Below, piece after piece: positions 11,285 through 24,914 of a DNA stretch of 64,000 nt; the first letter of the stretch is position 1, and the number at the start of each line of letters is the position of its first letter. Location: the NCBI GenBank assembly GCA_949152475.1, contig OX424560.1, positions 19,903,106-19,967,105 of the forward strand, in the 5' to 3' direction. The translations under genes were made by a program, and so were the position numbers. Source of the DNA: Terebella lapidaria (lineage: Eukaryota > Annelida > Polychaeta > Terebellida > Terebellidae). The notes under the pieces were generated by a model. The model did not search any database. It was not told where the DNA came from and worked only from the letters and a program-made list of their open reading frames with translations.

Positions 11285-12000
11285 AGCAATTGCCAAGTTA
11301 GTACAATTTTTATAATCTAATCGATTCCATGTCAGTGGATTTTATTAACACTGAGACTAAAAGTTTGTGTGCATTGCAACGATGTTACACCAAAGTTAGC
11401 GGTGGATGTAAACTTCCCTCAATTTGGAGCATGAAAAATTCACGAGATAAATTTAGTATACATGTACAAGAGTTTTTCAGTTCGAAGTTTATATACAATA
11501 CATTGCCGTATCTATCCGATATTTTGTGTTCTCAATTTATCCGTGACATGATAAGGCTTGGGTTTCGGAGGCTGGGGTTTACGTTATATTGATGCCAGAA
11601 AGGTAATCATTCAATCCTTCTTTCGCCACATGGAAGTAACAATCATGAGGTTGAGATTCTCGAGCTTCCAAGTTCATTGTCCGATACATATGCATGGGAC
11701 AAAAGAGACTGAACAGCACTCACATATTTTAAAAACTGACCATTATTCGATCCACGGAGAGTAAACCACGGTAGCACCTATTGACGCCCTATCGTCACGT
11801 ACTGTCAAATCTGTGCATTCGATACTACATATAACATGTCACAATATTGTTTTATACCTAAAATTAGGTACAGAAATACACTGAATAGTGAACGATGTTC
11901 GAAAAATGAGCAAAGTATCAACATTACATGAAACTTTTCTCAATATAGGGTTATAAAATTAAAACTCAGAGCGATACATGCTTTTTGGGGGGTATTCGGG
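11285..12000 (+). repeat. Block S, fullest forward copy
   Basis: This is the reverse complement of about 44385-45195. Shared landmarks are ACTTCCCTCAATTTGGAGCA, GATCCACGGAGAGTAAACCA (inverse near 44680), GTACAGAAATACACTGAATA, and GGGTATTCGGGACATGGAATCC at the far end. Frames at 11329-11592 and 11558-11764 are not preserved in the inverted copy. Confidence 0.7.
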
Positions 12001-12930
12001 ACATGGAATCCACATGACATAGCCGCGGTCCAACAATATAAGGAAGAAAAATATATAGCTGCAGGGTGTCAGTGTGCGTTTATTGAACAATGCATCTCTT
12101 TCGGGTTTAACAACGGTTAATATGATTTTTAATATGAGTAATCAGTTTCTTTAGTCTGTTCTACTGGTATCGAGGAAATAAATGACCTGGTATATAGCCC
12201 GTTTATAGATCTAATATCGTTTGCAACATAATATCATATTTATTTTAAACGACAAATGGAAAAGACAACTTTTAGTTGGTTGGCCCTAATCTTCGTCCAA
12301 AATTCATACACGGCAATATGTTGGTAATTATCTGAATACAGACATTTTATTTCTTGGCATGTTTGCCTCATCTCATAAAATTAGTTGAAAGATGTACATT
12401 ATGCTATTTAGTAGTCTCTAAGCTATGATAAGAACTGAATCCACATGGTTGTTGCTGTTGAATTCATGCAGTGATGAAACCCTGTCTCCCCTTAGAGCAT
12501 GCATTTCGTCATTGAGTAAACATTACACCAGGGGAATCGTGCCAAGGGTAGTAATTCCATTCACAACAGGAGCAACCCTTCCCAATTTGATATTTATGTT
12601 GGGCCGACGACAACAAAGACATCAATTAGGCAACTCGTTTCATTGAATATTAATAGCTTCAAGACTGGTCTTCATGTTCACCATGGACCATGCAGCCCTC
12701 TTGAAATTACATGTTTTCACATAGTCGGATCTGTGTAGCAAAAAGTTTCGATAAATTTGCAATTGCGATAGATTCGAATGCTAGCACTTACATATTCTGT
12801 TTTTAAACTCAACCAAATGTGTAGCACGTTTATCTAAATCCAGGTTGAAAATACATAGCTGCGATAGTATTGACGGATGCTGACCCCACATATACTGTCG
12901 TTTTATGGCAAAACAATAGAACAATTGCCA
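12000..12930. other. AT-rich interval with no recognised feature
   Basis: No gene, repeat match or RNA structure could be supported in this stretch. Confidence 0.45.
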
Positions 12931-13110
12931 ATTAACTAATAATCAAAATAGTCTATATATCTGAGGTCATGACCTGACAGAATCCAGCTAGCAATGCTAC
13001 ATTTGATGACCACTAATGCCCTGACGAGATACCAGGGTGTTGTATTCGTCTTGCGGACCATTGATGTGACACCAGTGTGCCAAGGCGAGTATATATATTC
13101 TGCGTACGAT
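12930..13110 (+). repeat. Repeat block U, diverged copy
   Basis: TATCTGAGGTCATGACCTG followed by AGAATCCAGCTAGCAATGCT recurs in units A (39440-39500), B (51565-51640) and C (63235-63310). In each case it is followed by a CACTAATG segment. This copy is the only one outside the tandem units. The 13110-14190 stretch after it holds nothing I can name. Confidence 0.6.
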
Positions 13111-14199
13111 TCTACACGCGAGGTACCGAAGACTCGTTTGTGATTCGCACAATGTGAAGCAGTTCGGTATGGATACTGGAAGCTCAATTTGGCTCTTCGG
13201 ATCGGTTTTGGTGAGAACAAATATCACTGAGCATGGAAACTTGTTCACCGGTAGCAAGCCATACATCAACTTTTGAAATGCTATATATAGTTTTCATATT
13301 TACGTATATCAAATTGTATGTGTTCTAAAATCAGAAACATCAGAATAACTGTGTTTTTTTATGTTTGACTCACTATATAATGGTTATGAAATATCGCCTA
13401 GAAATAGATATGAGCACTACGTGGTGTTGATTGACCAATATTAACTCCGAATATGAATTGATGTACGTGAAAGATACATTGAAACCGATGACGCTTCAGA
13501 GTTCTATCTAAATATCGACCACACGCTCAATCACATCAGAAGGGCTATTGAACCAAACGTCATGGTGCAACTGGAAAATGCTCGATGCCATCCGGGTCCT
13601 TTTTTATGAGGAAGAATATCCGTTAGTTCCCCGAAGGCGGCCTGTGAACATGGTGAAACAGTGCAAACAAGCTGGCCAACACCTACTATCACTTGCGCCT
13701 CAATTGTCTTCGAACACGGTTTCCAAATACTGAAACATCAGATATCATGTTGCACGATGAAACCGAAAAGAGTCCTTCTGACCGAACACGTTTATAACCT
13801 AGTAATTTCAATAGCTGCTTCTTAGAAATTTTATGAACGTCATCACGATCTGGTTGATAAGTACACCAAATATGTCACTAGTATGCAGCAAGAGCTTTGC
13901 ATGTTTTGGAAAACTCCATATCTATTAATCATTCCTTAAATAATTTTATATTATTATTAAATTCCTATTCACCATAAAATTATAATGCATTCCGAAAAAA
14001 AAAACTTTTTTCTGTTTGGTAATGTATGAATAGTATGAATAATTCTGTTGGAACAACGGCACTGTATTATTACATTCGGGAGTCTTGTTCAACCTGCATT
14101 GTTCATGCATGCCATAGTTAAACGCAAGGGGGATGTGCTAGTAGTCGAGCACACATTGAGACGTAACTCAAACGTAACTCAAGTGCATGGCGGTGTGGC

Positions 14200-15420
14200 G
14201 TTGTTCCTCTGCAATAAATTGGAGTGGACAATCATCATTCAGTAAACACAATGTACTCTACGAGAAATGGATGGTCGGGTAGAACTCATTAATTAAAAAA
14301 ACTGGGGGGGGGGGGGGGGGGGAGTATGTGGTTACGGCCAGATGTCATCTTGGTTCTACACATGTCTCTGTTTATGACAACATGGGGCTTCTAAGTTGGG
14401 CGGAAAAAAAACATTATAAAACATATTTTAAATGATGCCAAAATTAGTCTGTTGCCGAGTTTGCTCTGAAACGATTTTCGTCCTGTATTGAAAAACAAAC
14501 CTCAGCATTGACCGAGTGCTGAACATATCAACCATACTAAATATTGATCGACCATAAGATTGCAGACTGTCACAAGATACAAGTTTAGTCCCAGAACGCC
14601 GAGGGATGATGTCGGAGCAGTACTGGGATGTATGAGAGCAAGACATCCAGTTCCACTGGGCTTATCGTTGTGGCATAAGTTCCACTAATACAGACAGTCC
14701 CTCTTGTCGTCTGAGATTAGCCATCTCAAAAGAAAAAAAAACCATTCCAATATGTGAACCTGGTTTTGCCATTTTGCTATTCAATGTTTTTTGTCATCAT
14801 GACATAATGGACTACGAAAATGCTTGAGAATGGTGGTACAGTATGGTAGGTCAAGTGAAAGTGAAATCCATAATAATGTATAAAATTTCTGAAATTTTAT
14901 ATTCCCCATGGCCAGTATCCAATCAGTATAATATTATATACACAATGTAAGTGAATTTGTGCACCGAGCTTCCAGAGGTCACGTAAGAGTGTGTTCCCAT
15001 ATATATACATGTATGATTACATGTTCAAGGTCCCATTTCCCTGAAACTCCCATGGGATAGCACATATTTACCAAAGCCTGTGTTGTTGGTCCACTTTGAT
15101 TTATTGCACGAAGTCGTCCTGTATTTTAGGGGATGCTGTCAGTGCGTAGTGACAGTTGTAGAGCCACTCTATCACCTAGATCCGACTCGACACCACTGTC
15201 AACAAACATCGGAGAACGCGAGTGGACATTAAAACACTGTTCAAACAATCGAACTGGAAGAGAGCTTGGCTCGTCAACAACAATCGCCAAAAACCTCCAT
15301 GTTCTCCATTTGCAGAACATATATTTCATGCAAGATTGTGTGAGAGTTATATTTAGCACTAAAAATCCTTGGCTAATGAAACACTGTGTATTGTCAGTGT
15401 CCTAGTGAGTTTGGATATTT
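14200..15420 (+). repeat. Composite repeat module R-P-Q, second forward copy
   Basis: R (14200-14420), P (14480-14760) and Q (14870-15420) lie in the same order as at 6587-7858 but are more diverged. A G homopolymer of about 18 bases interrupts R near 14305-14322. Q here ends with AGAACATATATTTCATGCAAG, closely matched at 18190-18220. Confidence 0.65.
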
Positions 15421-18010
15421 TGAGGTACCTCACTTGAGTAACTACTGAATTGGGGAAATGAATACCTAACCGAAATAATTATAGACTGTGAAATAATGAT
15501 GAGAGTTCTAATTTGCGTATTTAGATACCTCATTGAAATAACTGCCGACAGTGAAATAATAACTGAAGCAGATAATCGGAATCACTGGGCGATAATTATA
15601 GAACACTGGAGGGGAGGGAGGGAGTTATTGCAGGGTTCGAGCCTCACTATTCACGTGATTATGACACAAGTGCCACTACCACTGACAAAATCTCTTTTAA
15701 TCTCATCAAAGTACCACCACATCTCGTCTTGCCCTGATACTTGCTATGTGTATGGACATTCTGAAACCGTCGCAGAATACAGAATTATACACGTATATTC
15801 ACTACGAGCAAAAAAACCGAGCCTCGGGCACATAAAATAATCCAACCTCTCATTATATCCATGCTTAGTTCACCACAGGCTTTCAGTCCAGTGGAAGCAG
15901 GATATCAGGCGCAACTGGGGGTTATTGAATATGACGTCATTTGATTCCGCGGACCTGTATGCGCTCATTAACATTTCCAGCATGACGACTATCAAAGTTG
16001 GATAGTGAACCAAAAAGTAAGAATATAGAAATTCCACATTATATGGTAATGAGCATACTGGAAACGCATACATTATACACATGCTATATGCATCCTCCAA
16101 ATAATAGACATTTACTGAAAAAATATTACATGCCTCGAGTTCAAGGGAAGTTTGATTCATTGTGGGTTGAAATAATCATCTTCAAGCCAGAATGGTTTTT
16201 GATACGACACATTTCAAATGGAAGTTTTTCCTTTTTCAGGATCTAGGTCATTGAATATCCATTGAACCAAATGACCAAAAACATACTGAATCCGCCTGCA
16301 GCCATACAATAGTTTGTCTATAAAAGTAGCCGCCGGTGTTCATGATTCTTATTAGCTTGTTGGAGGATTATCGGTAACAGGGACGATATACTGTATATAC
16401 ATATTCACCTTATGTCCACAGCAGTTGAAAGTTGGTGCTAAAAACGTGGAACTGGATAGCGACAAACATGTCTAGTGGGACAGGATGTCTTGCCCACTCA
16501 CTTGCATGTGTGCTCTTACATTTCTCTGGCGGACATGGATTGAACTTGTGTCTGCTCAGATATCACAGAATGAAACCTTATAGTTGATGATATTTTAGTG
16601 TGGTTAATGTGTGCAGCACATGTGTGCAGTCACTGCTTAGGTGTCTCTTTGCATATGTCAATACTTCATTTCACTTTAATAGCAACAAAATATATATTTT
16701 TTTTACATTGTTCTGCTACCGCCCCCGTCAGAACCCTATGTTGTCATAAACCGGGACTCGGGAATAGACTCAAGGTCATCTAGATGTAAATCTCCCCCAA
16801 TGGTTGGAATTAATGGGTCCTACCCAACCATCAATTCGTTTCCCGTACAATTCCTCGTGTTTACTGAACGATGTTTGTCAATTTTGATGTATTACGAAGG
16901 ACTGATTCCACCAATGTCATTCCCATGAGTTACTTGTTTAACAAGCAATACATCCCTTTTGGGATGGACAAAACTATAATGGATCTAAAACGAGACTCAC
17001 TAATGAAATGATATAATACCGTGCGTGGGGCAGAATTGTCCCTATTTTTAACACATGGCCACACAGCAACGAGTTTTGTTATACTGCATCATTCATGTTT
17101 GTAAACATGATTTCATGACAAACATAACTGACCTTATGTATGAATGGTTTCAATTGAATGTGGAAAGCATTCACATTTCTCTCCCCTTCACTGTTATGGT
17201 TCGACTTGAATGAAGCTGACGGGATCTAAAATCTTCCTTCCTCATCTTGTTGGTGTTGATGTTTAAAACACTGAGGAAATCATATTTTCTCCAAAGTTAT
17301 AACAAAGAGTTTGTTACGCAATTCACAAAAGAAATATGTTTTCGTGTGTAATGTCATTATTTACTTGCCAGCCTATCGAGTTGTGTTTTTATGAACACTG
17401 CACAAAACACCTGTGTCCATTATGGCCAATGTACACTTTTCCGAATACAAATATTACAACAGTATTTCAGAATTCAATTCGTCGTGTGATAGGAAGGGAG
17501 AGAGAGAGGGGGGGGGGGGTGATTGGCTGTATAATACCTGTAAATCTAAAATCATAACATATTATATCGATAACACTTCATTTCATTGAAAGTTTCCTCA
17601 TTTCATTTGACGCAATTCGTCCTTATATTCGACAGGATAGTGACAGAGTCGCTGGACAGGTGACCACTTTTGACACTTGCTACATCAGCCTGGAACCCGC
17701 GGCAATAAACCTCTCCATGGTTTGTTTGTGTGTAAACAGTCGTATCCATTGTCAACACCGTACAAAGCCTTCTGGGAAATCATTGCATATCCCGACCTTG
17801 ATGCAGGCTATAACTCAACCATAGTGTCCAATGAATATAACACCACTTATGGTGAATGAAACATGCATAGATGCAAAAAAGGGAGAATTGAACTGTGTGC
17901 AATTCACCAGCTGCAATGCATGCATTACTCACACTTCATCAAAAACAAGTGGCAATGTTCTATTTTTATGCCATCATTATGATATATCGATAGCAACATA
18001 AGCTCATCTC
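15130..18010 (+). repeat. Small tandem duplication, left member (Q tail, block V, inverted P-R, block T)
   Basis: 15180-16330 aligns with 18060-19310. Shared landmarks are AACATATATT..CATGCAAGATTG, GATTATGACACAAGTGC, AAAGTACCACCACA and CTGATACTT. 17106-18010 aligns with 19450-20280, with CAATAAACCTCTCCATGGTT and CGTACAAAGCCTTCTGGGAA in both. Inverted P (16460-16610) and R (16690-16885) lie between in this member only. The T portion also starts like unit B at 41164. Confidence 0.65.
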
Positions 18011-18017
18011 GTCAAAA

Positions 18018-20280
18018 TTGAATTTTCACTTGTACATTCCTTTTTGTCCTGCAGGCTATCGTGGTAGTCGACCACTGTCAACAATCATGGGAGAATGCGA
18101 GTGGACTTTAAAAAACAATGTTCAAACAATCAAACTGGAAGAGAGCTTGGCTCGTCAACAACAATCGCCAAAAAATCTACATGTTCTCCATTTGCAGAAC
18201 ATATATTACATGCAAGATTGCGAGAGAGTTATATTTAGCAATAAACATCCTTGGGTAATGAAACAATGTGTATTGTCACTGTCCTAGTGAGTTTGGATAC
18301 TTGGCACCTTACCAGAGTAAATACTGAATTGTGAAAATGAATACCTAACCGAAATAACTATAGACTATAGTAACTATGTGAAATAATAATCAAAGTCATG
18401 ATTTTAGTATCTAGACACCTTACTGAAATAACTACGGACAGTGAAGTAATTATTAAAGCAGACTACAATATCTGAATGTGATTCTGCTCGGTGGGCGATA
18501 CTGATAGAACACTTGGTGGAGTGTCAGTGCAGGGCTTCCAGGCTTACCAGGCAAGTGATTATGACACAAGTGCTACCACTACCGATAAAATCTCTTCTAA
18601 TCTCAACAAAGTACCACCACAGTGGGGCATATCGTCTTGCCCTGATACTTTGCTTTGTGTACATGTATGGACATTCTGAAACCGTCACATAATACAGAAG
18701 TATATAATCACTCTCAAAACAGGCCTCGGATAGATACAATTATAACCCAACCTCTAATTTGGCACATATTCAGTTTAGTACATCGGAAGCACGATATCAG
18801 GCGCTCATTACCATTTCTGCATGATAAGTATTAATAAAGTTGGATAGGGTACGAAATATTGAAGTAGAAATTCGACATTATATTGTAATGTGTTTACTGA
18901 GAATGCGTACGTACATTGTAAGCATTAATCTATTATAAGCATCATCTAAATAGTAGATAGTTACTGAGATATATCCCAAGTTCAAGGCAAGTTTTAGTTT
19001 TGGATTTTTTGTGGGTTTCAGTTGAAATAACCTTCTTCATGCCCTTCTATCATCAATGAAATATATAAAAAAGAGATCACACACAAACTGTAATGGTGAC
19101 CTTACAGTTATGTTATCAACTCAGTTGCCTGCAGGATATTGATTTGGTAGTCACAAATACTTATTTTACGAATTTCGCTTCGCGGTTGATGGGTATTGCA
19201 TGCCAATGACGATGCCAGAATGGTTGATGATAACACACGTTTAAAATGGAGTTTCTCGGTATTTCAGAACCTAAATATTCGAATACGCAGTGGACCAAAT
19301 GACCAAGTATAATCATTGGCTTACCTTTCCAAAGTTCCAAATTCATGGATTTTATTGGCTTATTGATAAGACTCTGTAATAGTAGTTGGAACTTGGTGCT
19401 CAGTCTGTTGAAATCAGTTTGGATCACGTGAACCGTTTACGACACCACAAGGACCAGTGCAATCGGGGTTTGGGATCTAAACTTGAAACGCTATCTTTGT
19501 TCCTTATCTTGTTGGTGTTGATGTTTAAAACACCAGGGAAATCAAGTTTTCTGCGGTTATAACAAAGAGTTTGTTAAGCAATTCATAAAACAAATATGTT
19601 TTCGTGTGTAATGTCATAATTCACTTGCCAGCCTATCGAGTTGTGTTTTCATGAACAATGCACAAAACACACAAAACACATTTTGGCCAATATAAACTTT
19701 TCCGAATACAAATATTACAGTATTTCAGAGTTCAATTCGTCATTGGATAGGAGCGGAGGAGGGGGGGGGGGGGGGGCAGTGAGTGGCTCTATAATGTCTG
19801 CAAATCTAAAATCAAAACATAATCTATCCACAACACTTCATTTCATTGAAAGTTTCCTCATTTCATTTGATGCAATTCGTCCATCGATTCCACTGGACAG
19901 TGACTGAATCACTGGACACGTGACCACTATTGACACTTGCGTCATCAGCCTGGATCCGGCGGCAATAAACCTCTCCATGGTTTGTTTGTGTGTAAACAGT
20001 CGTATACATTGTCAACACCGTACAAAGCCTTCTGGGAAATCATTGCTTATCCCGACCTTGATGCAGGCTATAACTCAACGGTATTTCCCAATGAATATGA
20101 CACCACTTATGTTGAATGAAACATGTACAGACGCAGCAAAGGGAGGATTGAACTGTGTCCAATTCAATAACTGCAATGCATGCATTAATCACGCTTCATC
20201 AAATACAAGTGTCAATGTTCAGATTTTTATACTGTCATTATGATAGTAGTTCATCCAGTCAAAATTGAATTTTAACTTGT
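18018..20280 (+). repeat. Small tandem duplication, right member
   Basis: This is the paralogue of 15180-18010 without the inverted P-R insert. The T portion (19450-20280) also aligns with unit B at 41395-41990. A G homopolymer of about 18 bases lies near 19757-19776 and a shorter one near 17509-17519 in the left member, so the tract has changed length since duplication. Confidence 0.65.
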
Positions 20281-21191
20281 ACAACGCCATTATACACGTC
20301 TACCGAGAGACAGTTTAATATGTCACACTACGAGTAATATACTCGAGGCACACTCTTTATGCCCCGGCCGAGAGTGGGCGTTATTGATGTTACAGATTCC
20401 AGTTGAAGGTCAACCAAATAACAAGTCACACAGAGAATGATGATCATCCATTGTCCATCAGCTAACAATGGCTTGCATGTCACAAATTTACTAATGACTC
20501 TGTGTTAGCCTTGATTTATTAGTCATATTTTCTCCTCCGTGTATGTCATAGTCTTTGCAAGGGCAAGGATGTTTGTTATCCATGGTTATACTTCACGGTG
20601 TTGTATCAACAAATGCCGTTCTTGTGGTGTATATTTGCGATGCGCAGTAACTGTAATGTGGACATGCGAATTGCACCGTAAACAAATAGTTGATATGCAT
20701 ACTCTGATTCAAATGTCATAGTAATCATTCAGAGGTAAATACTTTAAAGAATGGGTGACAAAATGAATGTCATTTCACTTTCTGTAAATGTTAATGTGCA
20801 GTCAATTCACACTGTTCGTGCATGTCAATCAACGAAATATATGATGCCACCTGTATTTAGACACCACTCAGCTGTATGTGAACTTCACAAAGCAAACACT
20901 TATCTTATACCATTCCAATACGCAAAACGGATAGGCCAATACGCAATGGATATACCCATTACCTACTTGACGAAATGGATTGCTTAAATTTGAAGGCAAT
21001 AAACAAGTATGCAACTCGTATATTATGATAGGATACTGACAATAATATGTTCCTGTTAAATTGCCATATTCCATGAAAAGGCAACCAACCGCAACGAACA
21101 GTCATTGGTAAAAGACGCGAGGCTAGGAGCAGACATCGGAGATAACTGGAGAGTGGCAGAATATTACTGAGATTTCATGCACTTTTTAATA

Positions 21192-22078
21192 CATTATATG
21201 TAAGTATCAATGTAAGTATCAATCTATTACCACCAATACAGTGAGATTTTATTGATTCAATGATCTATTTTTTTTTTTATAAACGATATTTATTAGGATT
21301 AACCAACAGGACATGCCTATACAAAGGTCTTTCCAGTGAGAGGGATAAAAGTGTGCAAAGTATATGTACAATAAACGACCTATTATATACAAATGAACAA
21401 CAATTAAACACACTGCTGATACAGCCCTCCACCGACGGCTACTGAAACAAAACAACGTATTTACACACAAATAGCAAATGGCAACTGATAAGATTCCAGA
21501 ACCATGTCCTGTATTTACACCACAGATATATACACGGAAATAGATAGACCATACGCAAGATACACAGGACGAAAAGAAAGACACTCATTGATACTCATCT
21601 AGTAAATTAGTGTTAGCATTTCTCGTCTGAGTGAACAAAGCGACGGGAATCTTTGATGTAATCCTGTACTGCTAGTGATATTATAAAATTATCAGATATT
21701 GATAGATGTTCCTCTCCGAAGAGTAATAACTCAACATTTAACGGAATGGAATCATTTAACTTATGGAACAAACTAGATCTAATGACTCGGTATTGGGCAC
21801 ACTCTAACAGATAATGATCTATTACCACCAATACACCCAAAATTTTATGATTCCAATAACAAACATAAAATACAACATTTTGCAAGAGAAACAAAGCCCG
21901 ACCAGCTACTTTATCAAAAGACACACTGGCGTCATCAGGGGCAGACAGTGTGGTTAATGTAGTTGTTTCTACTGTACACCTGATGGAATTAGTATACAAC
22001 TGCCCAACAACCTATGAAAATAATTTAGAAACATTAAAACATTAAACTTGTGAATGAGACACAAGTTTAAACTAAATT
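21192..22078 (-). mobile_element. 5'-truncated LINE (non-LTR retrotransposon) 3' end
   Basis: A minus-strand frame at 21613-21999 encodes the tail of a LINE ORF2. It has DHYLLECAQYRVIRSSLFHK, the HxLxxCxxYxxxR pattern of the C-terminal zinc-knuckle region, then a helical stretch and a stop. On the minus strand it is followed by about 350 bp of 3' untranslated sequence and an A-rich tail (T run at 21269-21279). The interval is absent from unit B at about 42898, where flanking CACTTTT..AAT and GTTGTTCAGTC meet. A 19-bp sequence (ATCTATTACCACCAATACA) occurs both at 21222-21240, outside the tail, and at 21817-21835, inside the frame. The clade is not assigned. Confidence 0.7.
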
Positions 22079-22240
22079 AAGTTGTTCAGTCAGCATGATT
22101 GAACAGATTACATTAGTCAAGATGCATGACTGTCTTTAATCCATGAATGCAATTCATCACCCCATGTTTTATACACATCCTTTTGACCACTCCGGTGAAT
22201 ACAACATTTTCACACGAGATGATAACCTTTATGGATCCTT

Positions 22241-22501
22241 TCACATAGTGATCATCCATTTTTTTGTCCCATAACTCTGGTCGGTTTCTAGGGCCATTCC
22301 TGAAATATTTATGGAGATGAGGTCCCTGACCGTCGAGTGATAATGTAAGAGCACTTCGGGAGGTGTGGCTGCAAGGAATCCGTTCTCACCTGAGACACCA
22401 TTTATAAGTGCCAATACCACCGGTGCATTTTCTTCTCTCCTCGGAACTATGAGAATACAAAAAGAACATTTTCTTATGTGCACATCGTCTCTCACTGACA
22501 C
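22241..22501 (-). other. Weak candidate coding remnant shared with unit B
   Basis: In unit A a minus-strand frame reads 86 codons, including SVRDDVHIRKCSFC, APVVLALINGVSGENGFLA and TPPEVLLHY. The aligned part of unit B (43080-43320) keeps SVRDDVHVRKCSFC but then leaves this frame. I do not recognise the peptide and see no splice sites that fix an exon. It may be chance, or a degenerate exon or transposon ORF. Confidence 0.2.
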
Positions 22502-24159
22502 CGACTATCACAAAATTTATTCTTCAATATCGAATGAGATGAAATGAATATATTGATGCACCCTCTTGAGGCATTTCAGTGCTTAAAAATAGTTTTATCG
22601 TCACTTAAGACATCTTCCTCAAAGCCAAGTTTACATCGTTATTTGTTCATGTCCTTATGATACTATATATATATGTGCTATGTATTTTATCTGACGTTGA
22701 ATAAAGTTTTCCCTTCCTTTATCTTACTGAAGGAGTACAATACCACATATATAAAATGTTGTATGCATACCCAGTGGATATCACAGTGATCGGTCTATCT
22801 TTGTCACCATACGGTTGTTTGAATCCATTCGACCTTGTGCTCCCGATTTCTTAGCACTCAAGACTTTGATCAGCAAAGTAAAAATTGAGCCGAACCAGTG
22901 CAAAATTTCCTCAAGCATTCTACTAATATTTGGATTAGCTCAAACCATGTTTTTTTTCTTCAAATGTGACGAATATGTCATACATTTATTGCCCTTACGA
23001 AAATATGAACTACTGATCTACAACAATTACAGGTAACTTGCATGTGGAAGAGAGAGGATATGTTTGGAGATGATAGCCTTTGTATATTCAATCAGAGAAC
23101 TGCACCCAACTAGTGATGGTCACCCAATTTCAAATAATTGATTCTTTGCATTTTATACGTTATTTTGTTGGTAACAGATCACAAGATAAAAAGCAACAGA
23201 GCCAGTAGCAGATATATGAGAACTCGAGATGCGTTTGGGTGGGGGAGTTAATATTAACAGTAGAGCCATATATATCTTTATCTCGCAATCGATGTCACAG
23301 TAATCAAAGATATACTGCCAATTGATAATTTATTATTTTCATTTATCAGATATCAAAACTTTATAGTTAGAATGGGCCGATTTGCTACTTTTGCTCAGGG
23401 ACAGTTTCAATGAATTATATTATAATGTAGACTCTGCACATTCAGGGAAGTACTGATCAGATGAGTCACGATGTCTCTAATGTGTTACTGGCCATCATGT
23501 CATAGAATGTCAGTATTATTAAGCAAATAAACCACTTGCAATGTAAATTAAATAATATGTATCTGCAGTGATATGTCTATGACTACATAATGGCCGCTAA
23601 CGTGACGTTTTCTTGCAAAACATGTACTCGAGTGGCCCTTTGATATGACTGTTTCAATTAATATTTATTGCCTGTGCAAATAAATTTCACCACTGATTAA
23701 CCATAACACAAATAAAAGGTTGATTGAAAGCAGGCACTCATATCAAGATGATGAGGTTTATCTTGGGATGTAGACATTGATATAACCACAAGCAGTATAA
23801 TTTCTTATTGGACCTCGAATGATTAGCGAACTGCTTGGCACTGCAGCTGGTCGACGTTATTAATTTGTGATAGCTGGTCAATATATTGACAGAATAGTGG
23901 TAAATGGATTCACAGCTTAGAAAGTCACGCTGATAAGCAATAGCTCATTGGGATTGTTTGGTGACTGGCCATTCCAAATTCCCTGACAACATATATTAGA
24001 ATTGTAATCGTTGTTCATTGCTTCAGTTTGTTGAAAAATGTTGGGGTTTTCAATGACCAGTTTCGTCGAATGCAGTACCAATTTTAAACACGGCACATTA
24101 AAAAAACTGCAAGACAAGTATGGTGAACAAACACCTGTCTTGTTTGATAATTTGATTAA

Positions 24160-24164
24160 CGATG
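24160..24164. repeat. Target-site duplication of the LTR element, left copy (CGATG)
   Basis: The five bases CGATG directly precede the left LTR and are repeated directly after the right LTR at 35277-35281. A 5-bp duplication is usual for Ty3/Gypsy integrases. Confidence 0.9.
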
Positions 24165-24900
24165 TGTAAAGTTATTGACTACCGTCCGCTCTTCGGGATC
24201 CTCGAGGATAGTCCTCTCTCATCCGAGTCCTTGCGGACGCGCATCCGCTATTCCAGATCCTTGCGGCAGGGCCGCTCACCGGAGGTCGCGGCGGACACGG
24301 TAACTACTTCAGCATTAACGGTAACCAGGTAACAGCCCACCCGACACTCCCAGGCCTACGGACACCGTTCAGAAACTAGTTCATCCCTACGGTGTTAACT
24401 GGCGGGGCCTGGCGAGCCGCGGTCTGCCTCGGGGACGGAACCCCGTACAGCCCGACATGCTGGCCAGAGCCTCTGTCACACGTCCCGGGAAGGGAGAGAG
24501 CTGGCGATCCACAGGGCCGAAGGCCCCCGAGTCAGCAACTTGTCTCTCCCAGCCCGGGCCTCCCCATGGAAATCGTCCCCAGGGCTCTAGGAGCCCACTA
24601 CTCACAAACAGGGAACACAAAGCTCATGGCGAGCCTCGTGTGCGTCCTGTCTCTCGATCTTGGACAATCTCCTCGAACGAGTCGCTTCCAGTGTATATAT
24701 AATACACCAGAAACTGTAGGGCGCACGCGAGGTCTAATCGATCCATTGTTATAGTTTACTGGAGCGTAAATTACAATACGTCGCCGTGGCAACGCACGCT
24801 CGAACGGAGCATGTCAAAACAAGGCCAAGTACGAAAAGGCCACATAAATGGCATTTATGTTTACAATCACCTGCCGCGTGCTTAGGGCAAAATCGCCACA
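24165..24900 (-). repeat. 3' LTR of the Ty3/Gypsy element
   Basis: 736 bp, nearly identical to 34541-35276. In element orientation it starts TGTGGCG and ends TTTACA. A minus-strand TATA-like stretch (TATATATA) lies at about 24693-24702 and would serve as the LTR promoter core. Small open frames inside the LTR are present in both copies simply because the LTRs are identical. Confidence 0.95.
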
Positions 24901-24914
24901 TTACCCCCTTCTTA
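24901..24914 (-). promoter_or_regulatory. Polypurine tract next to the 3' LTR
   Basis: On the element strand the LTR is preceded by AAGAAGGGGGTAA, a purine run in the position where plus-strand DNA synthesis is primed in LTR retrotransposons. Confidence 0.7.

Noticed and set aside
13548-13733. 61-codon frame with NQTSWCNWKMLDAIRVLFYE
   Set aside because: No domain, no second copy and no splice context; chance frame is likely.
24387-24792. Open frames inside the left LTR, repeated at 34763-35168
   Set aside because: Present twice only because the LTRs are nearly identical; they overlap the promoter core and show no protein features.
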